NCBI GenBank assembly: GCA_964034945.1
Contig: OZ035962.1
Coordinates: 114,267,234 to 114,331,233, forward strand
DNA from: Chrysopilus asiliformis
Taxonomy: Eukaryota; Arthropoda; Insecta; Diptera; Rhagionidae
Length of the DNA: 64,000 nucleotides
Direction: 5' to 3'
The notes beneath the pieces are model-generated. The model searched no databases. It was given only the letters and a program-made list of their open reading frames with translations, and was not told where the DNA came from. Both the position numbers and the translations under genes were made by a program. Positions 1 to 11,877 of this stretch are shown here, one piece after another (within the stretch, counting starts at the first letter, position 1; each line of letters begins with the position of its first letter).

Positions 1-2044
1 TCAAACAAAATTAATATATAATGTACATTAAAACATTTTTAGTCCATAGAAAGCCGCTAAGAGAAAAAGGTTATAAAATGTACGATGAAGGAGGCTCAAT
101 CACACGACAAAAATTTATACTGGATAAGAAGTTCCGTGCAACTATTTTGAGAACAACTTACTCAGGAGGCCGAGTCAGTTCTTAGAAGCATCGCTTTTTA
201 AGGATTTCGACATTTCTGAGTTACTTGCAATACAAGTGGAGGTGAATTAGATAACTTTCCCGCCCGAGCATAGACCGACCAGTGCTTATTTTACGAGAAT
301 ACATCGGAATCGAGATGTAGTTGGTACACCGAGAATTCTTGCCAGATAAGAGAGCGACCCACTAAAATGAATTTTATGTAGGACTAAGTGCCGTTTGTAC
401 CAACGAGACTTAACAACTTATGTACAGCTTAATTTATTCAAGTCCCAGAATTTCTACGGTTTGAAAAGGCTAACCGTAACTTAATTTTTTAAGAATAGTA
501 CGCGCACTACTTTTTTCAGGCCCTCAAAGTGTGTTCTGGGTTTCTTTTATTTATCTGAACTTTGGTTACATATTATAAGAAACGTAGGGAAAGTAAAAAA
601 AAACAATTTCTTTATTTCAAAAGTTATATAAAAATTACTTAACCGTTTTGTCTCCGGGGCGACTCATATACAATATAATAAACTTGTATTAAGACTTTTG
701 CCTAGATTAGTAAAAACTGAGATCTTGTGTATCTTTTTAAAATACATTTAATTAGGCCCTACGTGAAAAAAGGAGTTGAAAACTACTAGTTTTAAATATA
801 ATAGTCTGTTATACCGACTTCAATTTGTAACACCTGCCCTTAAACACAATAAAGAGTAATGTGGATTTTTTTAAATACAAAACATTTTAGATTTTGTAAC
901 TGCAATTTGTTTTATTTTTATTGTGATATCTTTTTCTGTCAATCTTTGTTAAATTAAAAGTCTTTATGGTTTCACAACTTCGCATTACTCATTTATTATT
1001 TTCTGATAGGGTAGTTAATTAGGCTTGCAAGAGCTAAAATTTGATAACAAATCGATACGCTCGGAACACGCTATTTGGGATACATGCTGTTTAAATAAGT
1101 GTAATTGGTGGAGTGCAAAAAACAATCAAACTCCATTAATGCAGCACTTACAATAATTAAAGAATTTAATTGAAAATAAAGCCAATCGATCTAGTTTGAT
1201 TTCGACAAAGCATTTTTATGGGCTAGGAGGGTAGCAGCGGGTATGACGTAAATCACTGGAACAGCCATTTTTGCCACAACGCAGATTTCCCAGAATTTCG
1301 TGCGAAATACTTTCCTAGGAATAAATTTTTATTTATTCTTGTAAAACTCTACACGGAAAACTTTTTGCTTTTGAGAATAACGCCAGAAAAGGAAAAATAG
1401 AACCTGGCCAACATTGACAAGGTGGTAAATTAAACTAATGCCTATCCACGTAGACTTTGTTGAACAATTAACTACAAATTTCGGGAAACTTCCACTAGAT
1501 TTTTAGCTGAAATTAAAATATTCGTCTTACTTGATAGTTTGCAGATATTCTTTAGATTATTTAGCACTTTTATACACTTTCTACGTCCTCCCGAAAAATT
1601 TTCACTTAAGATGGCTGCCGAGTACTTTTGTAATGCGTCCAGTGGGTTTTTTAATGTTTCGTTTGGAGTGGAAAACGCTGACACTTTCTCGAAAAAATGA
1701 CAGTTCTAAACGTATATGAAAAATTCAAGTGGAAGTTTTTTGAAAAAGTATTTGAAAAGTAATTCTTGAAACTCGCTTTTTTTAAATAGTTAAATGATTT
1801 ATTAAGTCGTTTGATTTATTTAACAAAAATAAAGCACATTTTCGCAATATTGAAAAAGCCCAAGGGGTTGCCAGGACTGATATATTCAGTAAAGTGCCTG
1901 CAAGCGATTTTAAACTAGAGAGCTTGTAGTTAGAGAGTGATCGATCTCACACCTACAAATCCCAAGGGTCGCGTTTCGTTTCAACATGAGACCAAACTTG
2001 TTCGGTAGAACGAATTTTGCAAAATATAAATAAAACCCGAACTG
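1..2044. other. gene-free AT-rich stretch
   Basis: I see no supportable gene here. The only open frames are short (about 60-70 codons around 1472-1719), lie on opposite strands over the same bases, and resemble no family I know. No RNA gene was recognised. Confidence 0.6.
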
Positions 2045-2482
2045 CCCAGTGAACAAAAAATGTCTTATTAAGGCATTATAAAGGCATTATCTTAATGCAT
2101 TATCTTTACCTTATTGTTGCCTTAGTTTTGTATAGGCCATTTCCGCGTATATAAGGCCTTACAACTAAGGCAACATTAATAGTAGATGTTTTTTCCCCGG
2201 TGATGGCGCTGATTGCTTAGATGGTAAAAATTTCTTTATTAAAACGATCTTTAAGCCTTATTCTATTACTTTTTCTATAAAAATATTTACCGAGTCGTTT
2301 AAATTCTCCTGATAGCCAACACAAAACTTCAACAAAAAATAACTTTTTTAGTTCACTTTTCCAACACACGCATAAAAGGCGCGTTTTTCCTTCCATCTCA
2401 TTTTAATTTGGAGGCTTTTATATTATTTGTCTCATGTCTTAAAGACACCTTAGCGATAATGCCTTAATAATTTTTCACTGGG
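2045..2482. mobile_element. MITE-like element with CCCAGTGAA termini
   Basis: The left end reads CCCAGTGAACAAAAAATGTC and continues into TTATTAAGGCATTA. The right end is the reverse complement of CCCAGTGAAAAATTATTAAGG followed by CATTATC. The 438-bp interior carries further copies of the AAGGCATTAT word and has no coding capacity. It is therefore read as a non-autonomous DNA transposon. The flanking duplication is unclear (at most TG on both sides), so the superfamily is not assigned. Confidence 0.6.
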
Positions 2483-2920
2483 TGGGCTATTTTCTTCCAC
2501 AATGGTCGCATTTTTGCTGAGTAGGACAGTCTATTAACTCTAATATAACATTTTATTAGGCAAGTTAGAACAGCCTGTAAACAAGTTTTCAATTTTTGAA
2601 ACAAATACTACTTTCCAATTTCTTTTTGATCCCTCCAACATGAGTTTTTTTTTACATATATTAACCGATTTCAGCATTTTGGCAATTATTTGGAACAATG
2701 GATTTTTTGCACTGCGGCAATTTTTACACATTCCATAATGTCCACTCTTCAGATCTCTAGTGTAGCGAATTTCACTAAAAAAATTCGAAAAACCGAACGA
2801 TGTAAATGCAATCGTCCGCTAAAAACCCTTATTTCGGTACCGTTGCTGCAAAAAGTGTCTTTGGGAAATGAACTGCAGATAAAAAAGATAATTATAAAAA
2901 ATAAACTCATAACAGTGAAA
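2483..2920. other. 5' flank of the mitochondrial AsnRS gene
   Basis: This stretch lies between the MITE and the start codon at 2921. An open frame runs through it into the gene from 2690. It is not needed, because the methionine at 2921 begins a typical mitochondrial-targeting N-terminus. Promoter and 5' UTR are presumed to lie here; no clear core element was seen. Confidence 0.4.
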
Positions 2921-4551
2921 ATGTTCCGGCATTCGTTATTTTCCAGCAAAAACTCTTTGATTCGGTTTTTTTCTGCTGCCAGTAATAAAGCTGTTCTCAT
3001 CGACAAGATAAATGCGGCAAATTGTGGCGAAGAAATATCTGTTCAGGTACAAAAAGGGTTAGAGCGACTTGTTATTTTTTATGGTTTGTCTTTTAGGGTT
3101 GGATTCAAAATGTTCGGAAGATGAAGAACTATTTGTTTATGGATGTCAATGATGGATCCTGCAGCCGTAGCTTGCAATTAGTCGTTCCAAAAGCCTTAGA
3201 AATTCAGCTTGATATTGGCAGTTCAGTAGAAGCGTTCGGTAAACTGACTTCGAATGCTACCAAGGCAGTAGAGATGCAGGTTGCGCAGCTTAGAGTTCTA
3301 GGTTCGAAATCCTGATGCTAAAGTTAACGATAAAATCATATTTTTTAGGGAACTGTAAAACTTCTGAGGGCTACCCATTTACTCCGAAACAGAAACATTC
3401 TGCAGAATTTGTGCGGGAATATCTTCATTTAAGAGCAAGGAACCCCAAAGCTCAAGCAATTTTCCGAATTCGTCATAGGGCGACAAAGGCAATCCACGAT
3501 TTTTTCGATGAAGAGAAGTTCCTTCATATCCACACTCCCATTTTAACATCAAATGACTGTGAAGGAGCTGGCGAGGTATTAAGAATTTTTTTTTACCAAA
3601 TACACCTGATTAACAGAATGAAAATGGCTTATTCGAAAGGTATTTTTAGTTAAACCCGAAAGTAAAGACCTACTAAAGAATATGGTAAAACCAGGAGTGA
3701 CGGTAGATGATGCATACTTCGACAAGCGAGTATTTTTAAGCGTTTCGGGACAGTTTCATCTAGAAGCCATGTCACATGGATTTGGTAATACTTATACGTT
3801 TAATCCTGCCTTCCGTGCAGAGAATTCTAGGTCAACTTTACACCTGTGTGAATTCTACATGTTAGAAGCGGAACTTTCATTTGTAACAGAATTGCATCAA
3901 ATATCTCAATTTGTTGAGAAAATGGTTAAAACCGTAACGAAAATAATTTACGATAATTGTGAGGCTGATTTAATGCTTTGCAAAGATAAAGATGATGACA
4001 AAAGTATAGATCAAAATTGGTTAACAAAACCTTGGCCAACGATTACATACGATAACGCTATAGAGATTCTGAAACGTAAAGGTGGAGATTTTAGCACGCT
4101 TGTAAAGGAAAATGAAAGTTTGTCCAAAGAACATGAGCTGTTTTTAGTGAAATACGTCGGTACTCCCGTTTTTGTGACTGATTGGCCCTCGGGAATAAAG
4201 CCATTTTATATGAAACAAAAAAACAGAAACCCAAATAGAGTGAGTTTTGCTGATTTAATGAAAAAGTTATCATTTGTCAACTGAATTAAATTTCAGGTTG
4301 AGGCGCTTGATCTATTAACACCGATTGTAGGGGAGTTAGCTGGAGGAAGTTTACGTGAAAATTGCTTGGAGCGCTTATTACGGGAAACTCCGAACGAACT
4401 CAATTGGTACTTAGAGCTTAGGAAATTTGGGGGTATACCAACGGGAGGATTTGGTTTAGGCTTTGAGAGATACCTGCAATTACTTACCGGTGTTATGAAT
4501 ATAAAAGATGTAATACCGTTTCCTCGATGGGCTCACAATTGTTCCATGTAA
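2921..4551 (+). CDS. NARS2: asparaginyl-tRNA synthetase, mitochondrial
   Basis: This enzyme charges mitochondrial tRNA-Asn with asparagine in the matrix. Exons are 2921-3046, 3097-3301, 3349-3575, 3640-4239 and 4297-4551 (470 aa, close to the human length of about 477). The first ~20 residues are basic and Ser-rich with no acidic residue, as expected of a mitochondrial presequence. An OB-fold follows ([20 protein letters not shown]). The class II core has [17 protein letters not shown] (motif 1 region), [15 protein letters not shown] at about 244-258 (motif 2, ATP/Arg contact) and GFGLGFERY at about 437-445 (motif 3). The third intron uses a weak acceptor (CGAAAG before GTATTT), chosen because it restores the conserved [10 protein letters not shown] join. 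The other four joins follow the human protein closely. The cytosolic paralogue is longer and lacks this N-terminus. Confidence 0.93.
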
Positions 4552-5055
4552 TTTCTAAAAAAAATAAAAATAGTTTACGGAGTCTACTAAGTTTTAAGTT
4601 ATTTCTAGTTTTTTTTATCCAAAAAAAAAAATACTTTAACCCGACAACGACGGGTATGCAAGCTAGTGTTAAATATAAGCTTTCTCAAATTCAATGCGAA
4701 ATAATCATTCAAATTCCAGAATCGATTAATATGTAATTTATCGAGCTAATTCACGTATTACTCATTGGAATGTAATGAATTGTAAGTGTTGTGTAAAAAA
4801 AACATTTACAAGGTCTTTAAAGATGTTTCATGTCGACCTAAACATGTTTTGCCCTTAAAATTTCAGAAGTAGCTTAATTAGTTTGTTAGTCAACGCGCTA
4901 AATACCAGTTATTATTGACACAATTTTAAACCCTACCAGCAAAAATAATTGCAAAACACAAACAATTTTATCACCAGAAATTTACGCGAGGCTTTAAAAA
5001 GATACTCCGAAAATTATGACCGCTTATTTGCCAACCAATCGCCAAAACGGTGAGA
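4552..5055. other. short intergenic region between two plus-strand genes
   Basis: It holds the 3' end of the AsnRS gene, with AATAAA-like words just after the stop at about 4560-4567, and the presumed promoter of the next gene. No other open frame of note was seen. Confidence 0.4.
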
Positions 5056-6690
5056 ATGAAATACAAATGGTGAGAAATAAAGTAAAAAAAAAAATATTAA
5101 ATCGCAATCTTTTTTGAAAATCAATATTTCAGGTTTGCTTCGTGCATCGTTATTGCAACATTATGTGCTTTTGTTAACGGATTTGGGAATAATTTGGAAA
5201 TGTTATGTCGATGTCTACCGAAGTCCATTTGCCCGAGAGTATTAGGATCTTCCGAGGTTGATCTTAAATATTTTAAGGAAATTCCCACTTGTGAGGACGA
5301 AAATGAAGTCAGATGCTGTGGCGTGTCTACGAGTTTTAAAATTGAAACACAGCAGAATATCAAGGAAAAGACCACTGAAGAAACAGCATTTAATGAAACT
5401 GCATGTGATACAATAGAAATTTTAGATGCTATTCCACCACAATTGAGTAATTCGGAGGTTTCAGAAACTATTACTAACTTTGCCAGTGGGGAATTGGAAA
5501 ATGTAAACACTACAGGAACGCAAAAAAAACCAGATTTTTTAAATGATTTGACTACGGAAGCTAGTTCGGAGTTTACCGGAGATGAAGCTACAACGGAATT
5601 TATAAAATACAGATCGAGAAAGTGTGAAACAGGAAGTCTCTGCAATGAGTCAGACAGTTTAAATTCAAATGCCAGTAAAATTCTTTTGAAAAATTATAGA
5701 ATAGAAAAACAAATAGAATTCAGAGAATTTTCTGAAAATTCTACAGAATTAACAAACATTGCCACAACTTGGGAACCAACCACAGAAACTGTTACTGAAA
5801 CAGGAAATTTTGAACCCACAACTTTTCAATCACGGTTTCCAACGATGGATAGAATCCAGAATCCGTCCTTTTTCGATGAAGCAATCGTAACTACAGAAAG
5901 AAGTGCATTAGAAAATGACCCAGAAACAACTACAGAATCCGTTAACTATATGCTAATCACAACGGAAGATACCCTGGTAGGATCCACAGTAGAAGGCTTA
6001 GAAATCACAACCACAGTTGAACCAATTATCCAAGAAACGACAACAGAGTATATTCTAGATGAGAGAACAGAAAACGATGCAAAAAATCTTTCGCCCAAGG
6101 ATCGTCTGAAGCTGCTCGAAGACGAATTACGTGAAAGACGGAAAAATCGGTTAGCAGAATTTCTTAAGCGTCGAAATAGTACAAACGAACAAAAATTTAA
6201 TGCAATTCGACCACTAGACCAAACAATCAACGAATCTCCAAAAAATGTTACTTCACAATCCTCGCTGGAAGCTAGTTTGCAACAAAAGGAAATTCGTACA
6301 CTAAATCCAATCTTCGCTACCAGAAAGAGAGTGAATTTTCTTGAAGAAATCAAATCAAAAATATCCGCCATTGAAATCAAGAAGAATGAACCAAGCGAAG
6401 AATTCGTCACACCTCCATCCGATGATTCAACCGTTTTAAATAGCGAAGAAAGAGACAATTTTGAAAATGAAGACAGTGAAATTTTCTTTGATTTGAACAA
6501 CGAAGATGATGATATGGCATTCACGAAACCGCTGCGTGGGAGAATAAAATATAAACCACCTGTTTGGGAGCATGTTCGAGTTCGGCTCGATGAAAAGCCG
6601 AGTTACAGGCGGATTTTAGGTAAAAACTTTCCAATGAAGCAACAAATTGTTTTAAGCGATGATGTTTATAGTTTACAGGAACGAGAGTGA
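5056..6690 (+). CDS. secreted Thr/Glu-rich protein with an N-terminal clip-like cysteine module
   Basis: Two exons (5056-5069 and 5133-6690) give 523 aa. The tiny first exon supplies MKYKW. Joined to exon 2 it forms a clear signal peptide ending near residue 21 (hydrophobic core FASCIVIATLCAF). The mature N-terminus has six cysteines at 30, 32, 38, 58, 66 and 67. The C-x-C-x5-C...C-x7-CC spacing recalls the clip domains of arthropod serine proteases and their homologues. The rest is low-complexity and acidic, with many TTE motifs (residues ~130-310, likely O-glycosylated), then a charged helical stretch and a conserved-looking basic C-terminus (RGRIKYKPPVWEHVRVRL). No protease domain is present. 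It is probably an extracellular or matrix protein; I do not recognise a named orthologue. Confidence 0.75.
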
Positions 6691-6859
6691 ATAATGCTAT
6701 TACACAGTTAAAGGATTTTGTTTGTACAAATGTTTTTAGATTTAAAATAAAATTTATTGAAATTAGTATAGTGCGTCTTTCTATACTTAAAAACAAGTAA
6801 AAATTATGTTTTTTTTAAATAATTATCAGGACACAATGATATAATAAAATTTATTGTGA

Positions 6860-9102
6860 TTAAACTTTCTTAACAATTTGAACAACATCCTCATCGTTGA
6901 GAACATGCTCAATTCCAACCTTTTGCGGCTGATGTTTAACAGATGATCCCCACACTAGAGCGCTGCAAGAAAAAGTCATTTAATTAATTGCAAATAATAG
7001 TACCAAAACGATGTCACTTTTCCATTTTGCGACGAATTTTCTTTAAACCAAGGTTAAGGGATTTTTTTAGAGCTTTAATATTTTATTTAAAAAAAAACAT
7101 TGTTTAGACAAGAAACAAGAAAAATCAGTAGCATCCCTCATAAGTTATAATTACTATTGAAATATATTGGAATTTCTCGATTTACAGGTCATAAAAAAAT
7201 ATAACATATTGTTATATTGTTTTTGTGGATATTTTCACATCCGAAAAGTTCCTCCGAGAAAAAATAGTGAATCTATTTTATAATGGCAAGTATTGGCTAA
7301 TTACTAAAATAGTTCATTTCAATTACAGAAATAGTCATAACCGGAAGATATGTTTATAATAAATTGAACTATTCTGGTAAAATTCACTATTTTTTTAATT
7401 TAAATAAACTACAATACTTTGTAAATGAATTAACTAGTCACAATTTGCAATTATTTTTTGCGTGCACTTGGGTTACCGTCATAAAAGCCTGTTTTTCCAG
7501 CTTCCACGCAGGCATTTTGTTGGTGAAAACTTCCACAAAAACATAATATAACATTTTGTTATATTTTTTATGTCTTGGAAGTCGAGAAATTTCAATCGAG
7601 TTCAAAAGGTTAAGTAAAGACCATGAATCAGAAATGATTCAATGGCTAAACACAAATAGTATAACTTACTATTTAAATTCCTTCGCGATGGATCGATGAA
7701 GCTTATTACAGAAATCTTCAATGCTTGTACGTTCACTATGCAAAACAACTGGCGAAGTATAATCAGGAAGTTGTCCCTTTGGTTTTGTATATCTACAGAA
7801 ATAATTCGAAATTTCAAAAAAATGTCTCTAAATCGCCAAAGAACATCAGCTTACATTCTAACAAGTTTTAAATATTCCCACATAAGCTCGAGAAGATCAT
7901 CGAAATTCCATCTATGATGAGCAGAAATCGGCACACAGTGTGGAATCTTGTAAATAACATCCAACTCTTCAATGGTTATCTGATCGATTTTATTCAAAAG
8001 ATAAATGCATGGGATATAGATGCGATTGCCTTCGACAACATCAATTAAATCGTCACTTGTGGCATCGTAACGTAATGTGATATCCGCATTATGGATTTTG
8101 TATTCAGACAGAATTGTTTTTACAGTATCCAGATCTAGTTCTGATTGATTCACCATGCAGTTTAAATTAACTCCCCCTTTGTCTTTTTTCCGGAAGTGAA
8201 TGTTCGGCGGTTTCTTGTTCAATCGAATACCGAATCCCTCCAATTCATGCTCGAGAAGTTTCTTATGGTGCAGTGGCTTTAATACGTCGAGCACCATAAA
8301 TATTAGGTTGCAAGTTCGAGCAACAGCAATCACCTGTCTACCACGGCCCTTGCCATCCTTTGCTCCTTCGATAATTCCCGGCAAATCCAGCAGCTGAAAA
8401 TCAAAATCTGTGATTTTATTATTCTACGTATAAATTACTTTTAAATGATACCTGAATCTTAGCTCCTTTGTATTTAATGCAGCCTGGAACGGTGGTTAAC
8501 GTTGTGAATTCGTATGCTGCAACTTCCGAGTAAACCCCGGCCAAATTGGTCAAAAGAGTAGATTTCCCGACCGATGGAAAACCAACGAAGCCAACCCGAG
8601 CGTCTCCAGTTTTCGCCACCTCGAATCCTGCAATAAATATCGTTGATAGGTGGAGATTCGTATGCGAAAATTTATTAACTGAACCTACCGTCGGCACTTG
8701 CACCGCCACCACCTTTCGGCGTGATCAGTTCCCTTCGCAATTTGGCCAATCTAGCCTTTAACATTCCGAGATGTCCAGCGGTTGCCTTATTTTTCTGCGT
8801 TCTGGCCATCTAAAAGTTCGTGTTAATTCATTAGTCTCAGATTTATAGACAATTTAATGTTAAAAGCCCTTGTCTTTTGATAAAATTAGTTCAGTTTGCA
8901 AGAATATTTGAGATGAACGAATTTTTGTTTCGGAAACCGTAATATTTCAAGAATAATGTGAGATTTGGAACTATAATGGGATATTAAATTTATCACAAGA
9001 AATGGACATTTTACTGATCCGTCAAATTGTTACTTCCATGATAACCTCGAAAAGTCTTACCTCGGCTTCGATGGCCGCAATCTTCTCCAGAGTTGTGCTC
9101 AT
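6860..9102 (-). CDS. DRG1: developmentally regulated GTP-binding protein 1 (DRG1; fly 128up)
   Basis: DRG1 is a conserved cytoplasmic GTPase of the OBG/DRG group, associated with translation. Exons in coding order are 9061-9102, 8689-8809, 8452-8627, 7855-8393, 7670-7792 and 6860-6962. This gives 367 aa, equal to the human protein. The start is [14 protein letters not shown], then the helical [13 protein letters not shown] segment and the Gly-rich loop PKGGGG. GTPase motifs are G1 GFPSVGKS (70-77), G3 DLPG (116-119) and G4 NKID (247-250). The S5D2L-type insert and the C-terminal TGS domain ([12 protein letters not shown] to the final IVKKV) follow. All phases agree. The last intron (6963-7669) contains a transposon remnant. 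The gene runs convergently to the clip-like gene and divergently from O-fucosyltransferase 1. Confidence 0.96.
7163..7660. mobile_element. transposon remnant in the last DRG1 intron, related to the 56.7-58.1 kb element
   Basis: The left part (TATTGGAATTTCTCGATTTA, then TTTTCACATCC) and the right part (CCAGCTTCCACGCAGGC; GTCGAGAAATTTCAA; then ACCATGAATCAGAAATGATT) match, in the same order, segments of the inverted-repeat element at 56755-58088. The ends are inverted repeats of each other (TTGGAATTTCTCG against CGAGAAATTTCAA). It is diverged and has no coding capacity. Confidence 0.65.
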
Positions 9103-9787
9103 TTTTGCAGATTACTTTAGTCTCAGGAAATTAACGCCAACTTCAATTATGGTTAATTTTGTTTTTCACAAAATTAATAAAATTCTTTAAGAATGCAAAA
9201 AAAAAGTCCGACAGCGACAAACTGCGTGGACAGACGATTTCAATGTTGCCGTTTGCATTGGACTTTTCCAATTTATGAGCCTGTTCACATTGGTTGAAAT
9301 AGTCTGCCTAATTCTGACAGAAACTGGTTACTGAGAGCAAATTACTGTTGTGGCAGCAGTGGCTTGGTTCGATGCGTTACAAACGGTATACTAAATCTAA
9401 TATACTACTATATGATTCTCATATAGAGTATAAAAATCGAAATTTTGTGTCAAAGTTGCCTAATTTGAATATCAAAAGGCATTCAGCCAGAAGCTTTTCC
9501 GGTACTGATTACAATGCAATTAGACATTCCGCACACGCCGTTAAATCGATTTTAGTTCCAATTCACCTCTACAGATGTCACTATTTGCCGGGTCGAAAAC
9601 CGAATTTGTTTGTTTGGAAAAAAGTTCTAGTCGTTAATTTAATTAAGGGGAGCAAACGATAATGCGGCCAGTATTTAATTTACTTCAGCGAATCACAAGA
9701 GTTGCTTAAAAATCGATTGCGCTTTTCGCCGGCCAATGAATTATCAGAATTTCGTTCAATCTCAGTGAGTGAAGATTTACAAATAAA
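9103..9787. promoter_or_regulatory. divergent promoter region between DRG1 and O-fucosyltransferase 1
   Basis: These 685 bp separate two head-to-head genes. TCTCAGTGAGTG near 9760 resembles an arthropod initiator (TCAGT) just upstream of the O-fucosyltransferase start. Part of the stretch (about 9373-9438) is a repeat tail also found at 51374-51437. The 104-codon open frame at 9348-9662 overlaps that repeat and is not supported as a gene. Confidence 0.35.
9373..9438. repeat. second copy of the GCGTTACAAACGGTA repeat tail
   Basis: It shares GCGTTACAAACGGTA, an AATATAC word and a terminal GTATAAAAA with the tail of the 50830-51437 element. It lies in the divergent promoter region of DRG1 and O-fucosyltransferase 1. 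Confidence 0.55.
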
Positions 9788-11024
9788 ATGTTTAGCTGCC
9801 TTTTTGTGCTCCTTCCACTGGTGGCAATTTCCTTTGGCCAACATTTAATAGACGGATATATCGCCTACTGTCCTTGCATGGGTATTTATTAGACATTTAC
9901 CGCTTTTCTCTTCTAATGGAGTCTTGTCATTTTCAGGACGATTTGGTAACCAAGCCGACCACTTCTTGGGCGCATTGGCCTTTAGCAAAGCCCTGAATAG
10001 AACGTTAATTGTGCCCCCTTGGGTGGAGTACCGCAAAGGAGAAATGCGTTCGATTCAAGTGCCCTACGAAACTTACTTCAAATTGGAGTCTTTGGGAAAC
10101 TACCACAGCGTCGTTAGCATGGAGACTTTTATAAAAGAAGTGGCCTCGACAATTTGGCCACCCGGACAACGAATCTCATTTTGCTACATGGAGCGAAAGA
10201 GTCTGAATCCAGAAAATGTGCATAAAGATTGCTATGCGAAAGATGGAAATCCCTTCGGACCATTTTGGGATACATTCGCCATTGATTTTGTTGGCTCTGA
10301 ATTCTTCGGACCTCTGCACTACGATGTTCACCACAGCGACGCCGCAAGCAAATGGGGTAAAAATTACCCCGCTGAGAAGTGGCCAGTGCTGGCATTTACC
10401 GGGGCCCCGGGAAGCTTTCCTGTCCAATTGGAAAATCGAAATCTGCAGAGATTTGTGGTTTGGAACGAGAAGTACGACCAAATGGCAAACGATTTCATCA
10501 AGAACGTTTTACCGAAGGGTGCGTTCATCGGCATTCACCTAAGAAATGGGGTTGACTGGGTAAAAGCCTGCGAACATATCCAAACCAGTCACAATTTGTT
10601 CGCTTCTCCGCAATGCTTGGGGTACAACAACGAGAAGGGTAACGCAAATCCCGAACTTTGCATGCCGTCGAGGGAAGCTGTAATTCGACAGATCAAACGA
10701 CTTATCAAGAAGGTCAAGGAAACCAACAAATCGAATGAGATCCGGTCCATTTTCGTCGCTTCAGACAACAATCATCTCATACCGGAGTTGAACGAAGCGC
10801 TATCTAGAATGAAGATTTCTGCCTTCAAACAGGGAGGCGTCAATGATCCACATCTAGATCTGGCTATTCTTGGCCGGTCGAATCATTTTATTGGCAATTG
10901 CGTATCGTCGTTCTCTGCCTTTGTAAAGCGGGAGAGAGATGTTCGGGGTTTCCCATCTTATTTCTGGGCATTTCCCAAGGAAAAGGATCGATCCGAGAAA
11001 AAAATCAAACACGAAGAGCTGTAA
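9788..11024 (+). CDS. O-fut1 (POFUT1): GDP-fucose protein O-fucosyltransferase 1
   Basis: This ER enzyme adds O-linked fucose to EGF repeats of Notch and similar proteins; the fly protein also acts as a Notch chaperone. Two exons (9788-9881 and 9937-11024) give 393 aa. A signal peptide (core [11 protein letters not shown]) is followed by [20 protein letters not shown], the hallmark N-terminus of the family. The nucleotide-sugar binding motif [12 protein letters not shown] lies near residue 231. IFVASDNN and the [17 protein letters not shown] block follow. The protein ends in HEEL, an ER-retrieval signal also present in the fly enzyme. The gene meets the methyltransferase gene tail to tail, with only 63 bp between the stops. 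Confidence 0.96.
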
Positions 11025-11087
11025 TGTGGGTTTTTATTTAAATAAAACGTGTATTTAATTTTATATCTAGAAAAAAACAAGATTCTA

Positions 11088-11877
11088 TTACTCTTTGATG
11101 GGTCGCGCAGCGATGGTATACACGGGATATAAACCTTTAGGCATATCCATTTGTCGCACCACCTTTAGTATCCTTAATCTAGCTTCCTTGATCAGTGATT
11201 CCAATGTTTTCAGCGGCCTCGTTACTGAACAATCCACGTCGTCCACTTCAACTCTCTGTGATGAAGTAACGTTTTCTTTGATTACTAGCACGCCGTTTTG
11301 CTTGAGGGCCAAAACTGACTTCCTGAAGAAATTGACCAAATGTATGTCTGTGAGATGCCCCAAAACCCATTGGCACCAAATGACGTCATAGTGGGCTTCG
11401 GGCGGGGAAAAATCCTGCAGGCCGACGTTGAAAATTGTACCGACCTTCTGTATATCAGCACCCACAAATTCTCGGGCCTGTTCTGTAAACTTTGTGTCCT
11501 GCTCCACCATATCGACTTGGTCGAAGTGATGAATCAGTAGATATTTTGTTATTCTACCAATTCCAGCACCGCAGTCCAAGCTGAAATTGCATGAATCTGT
11601 TCTTTATTCTTATTGATTTTCATATTTCATCTTACGCTCTCTCCTTTCCGGGCGACAACTTCATTTTGAACAAATGTTTCAGGAACTTGGACGAACCTTT
11701 GATGTCCACTTGGCTGACACTAGCGAATCCGCCTAGCATACCGTCTATCGTTGGGTCAACCTTCTCCGCCCAGTATTTCTTCGCTCCCAAATAGAAGTCG
11801 TCCTGCTTCTCATCCTTGAACTGTGGTGAGACTTCCGTGGAATTTTCTTGGTCACAACGAACTGAATCACTTTCCAT
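11088..11877 (-). CDS. Ntmt (NTMT1): N-terminal Xaa-Pro-Lys protein methyltransferase 1
   Basis: This SAM-dependent enzyme methylates the alpha-amino group of proteins that start X-Pro-Lys after Met removal. Two exons (11636-11877, then 11088-11580) give 244 aa, slightly longer than human NTMT1 (223) through an acidic N-terminal extension. Family marks are the YWAEKVDPTIDGMLGGF substrate region, SAM motif I LDCGAGIGR (82-90), the acidic loop VDMVEQD, and DVIWCQWVLGHLTD. The C-terminus is PKGLYPVYTIAARP. The exon join falls at Ala81, immediately before motif I. The start codon opens onto the shared promoter with GM130. Confidence 0.94.

Noticed and set aside
5121..6524. Long minus-strand open frames (174 and 192 codons) opposite the clip-like gene
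   Set aside because: They are antisense shadows of the Thr/Glu-rich coding exon and begin and end without splice or family signals.
9348..9662. 104-codon plus-strand frame between DRG1 and O-fucosyltransferase 1
   Set aside because: It includes a repeat tail found elsewhere in the window and lies in a divergent promoter region; there is no recognisable domain.
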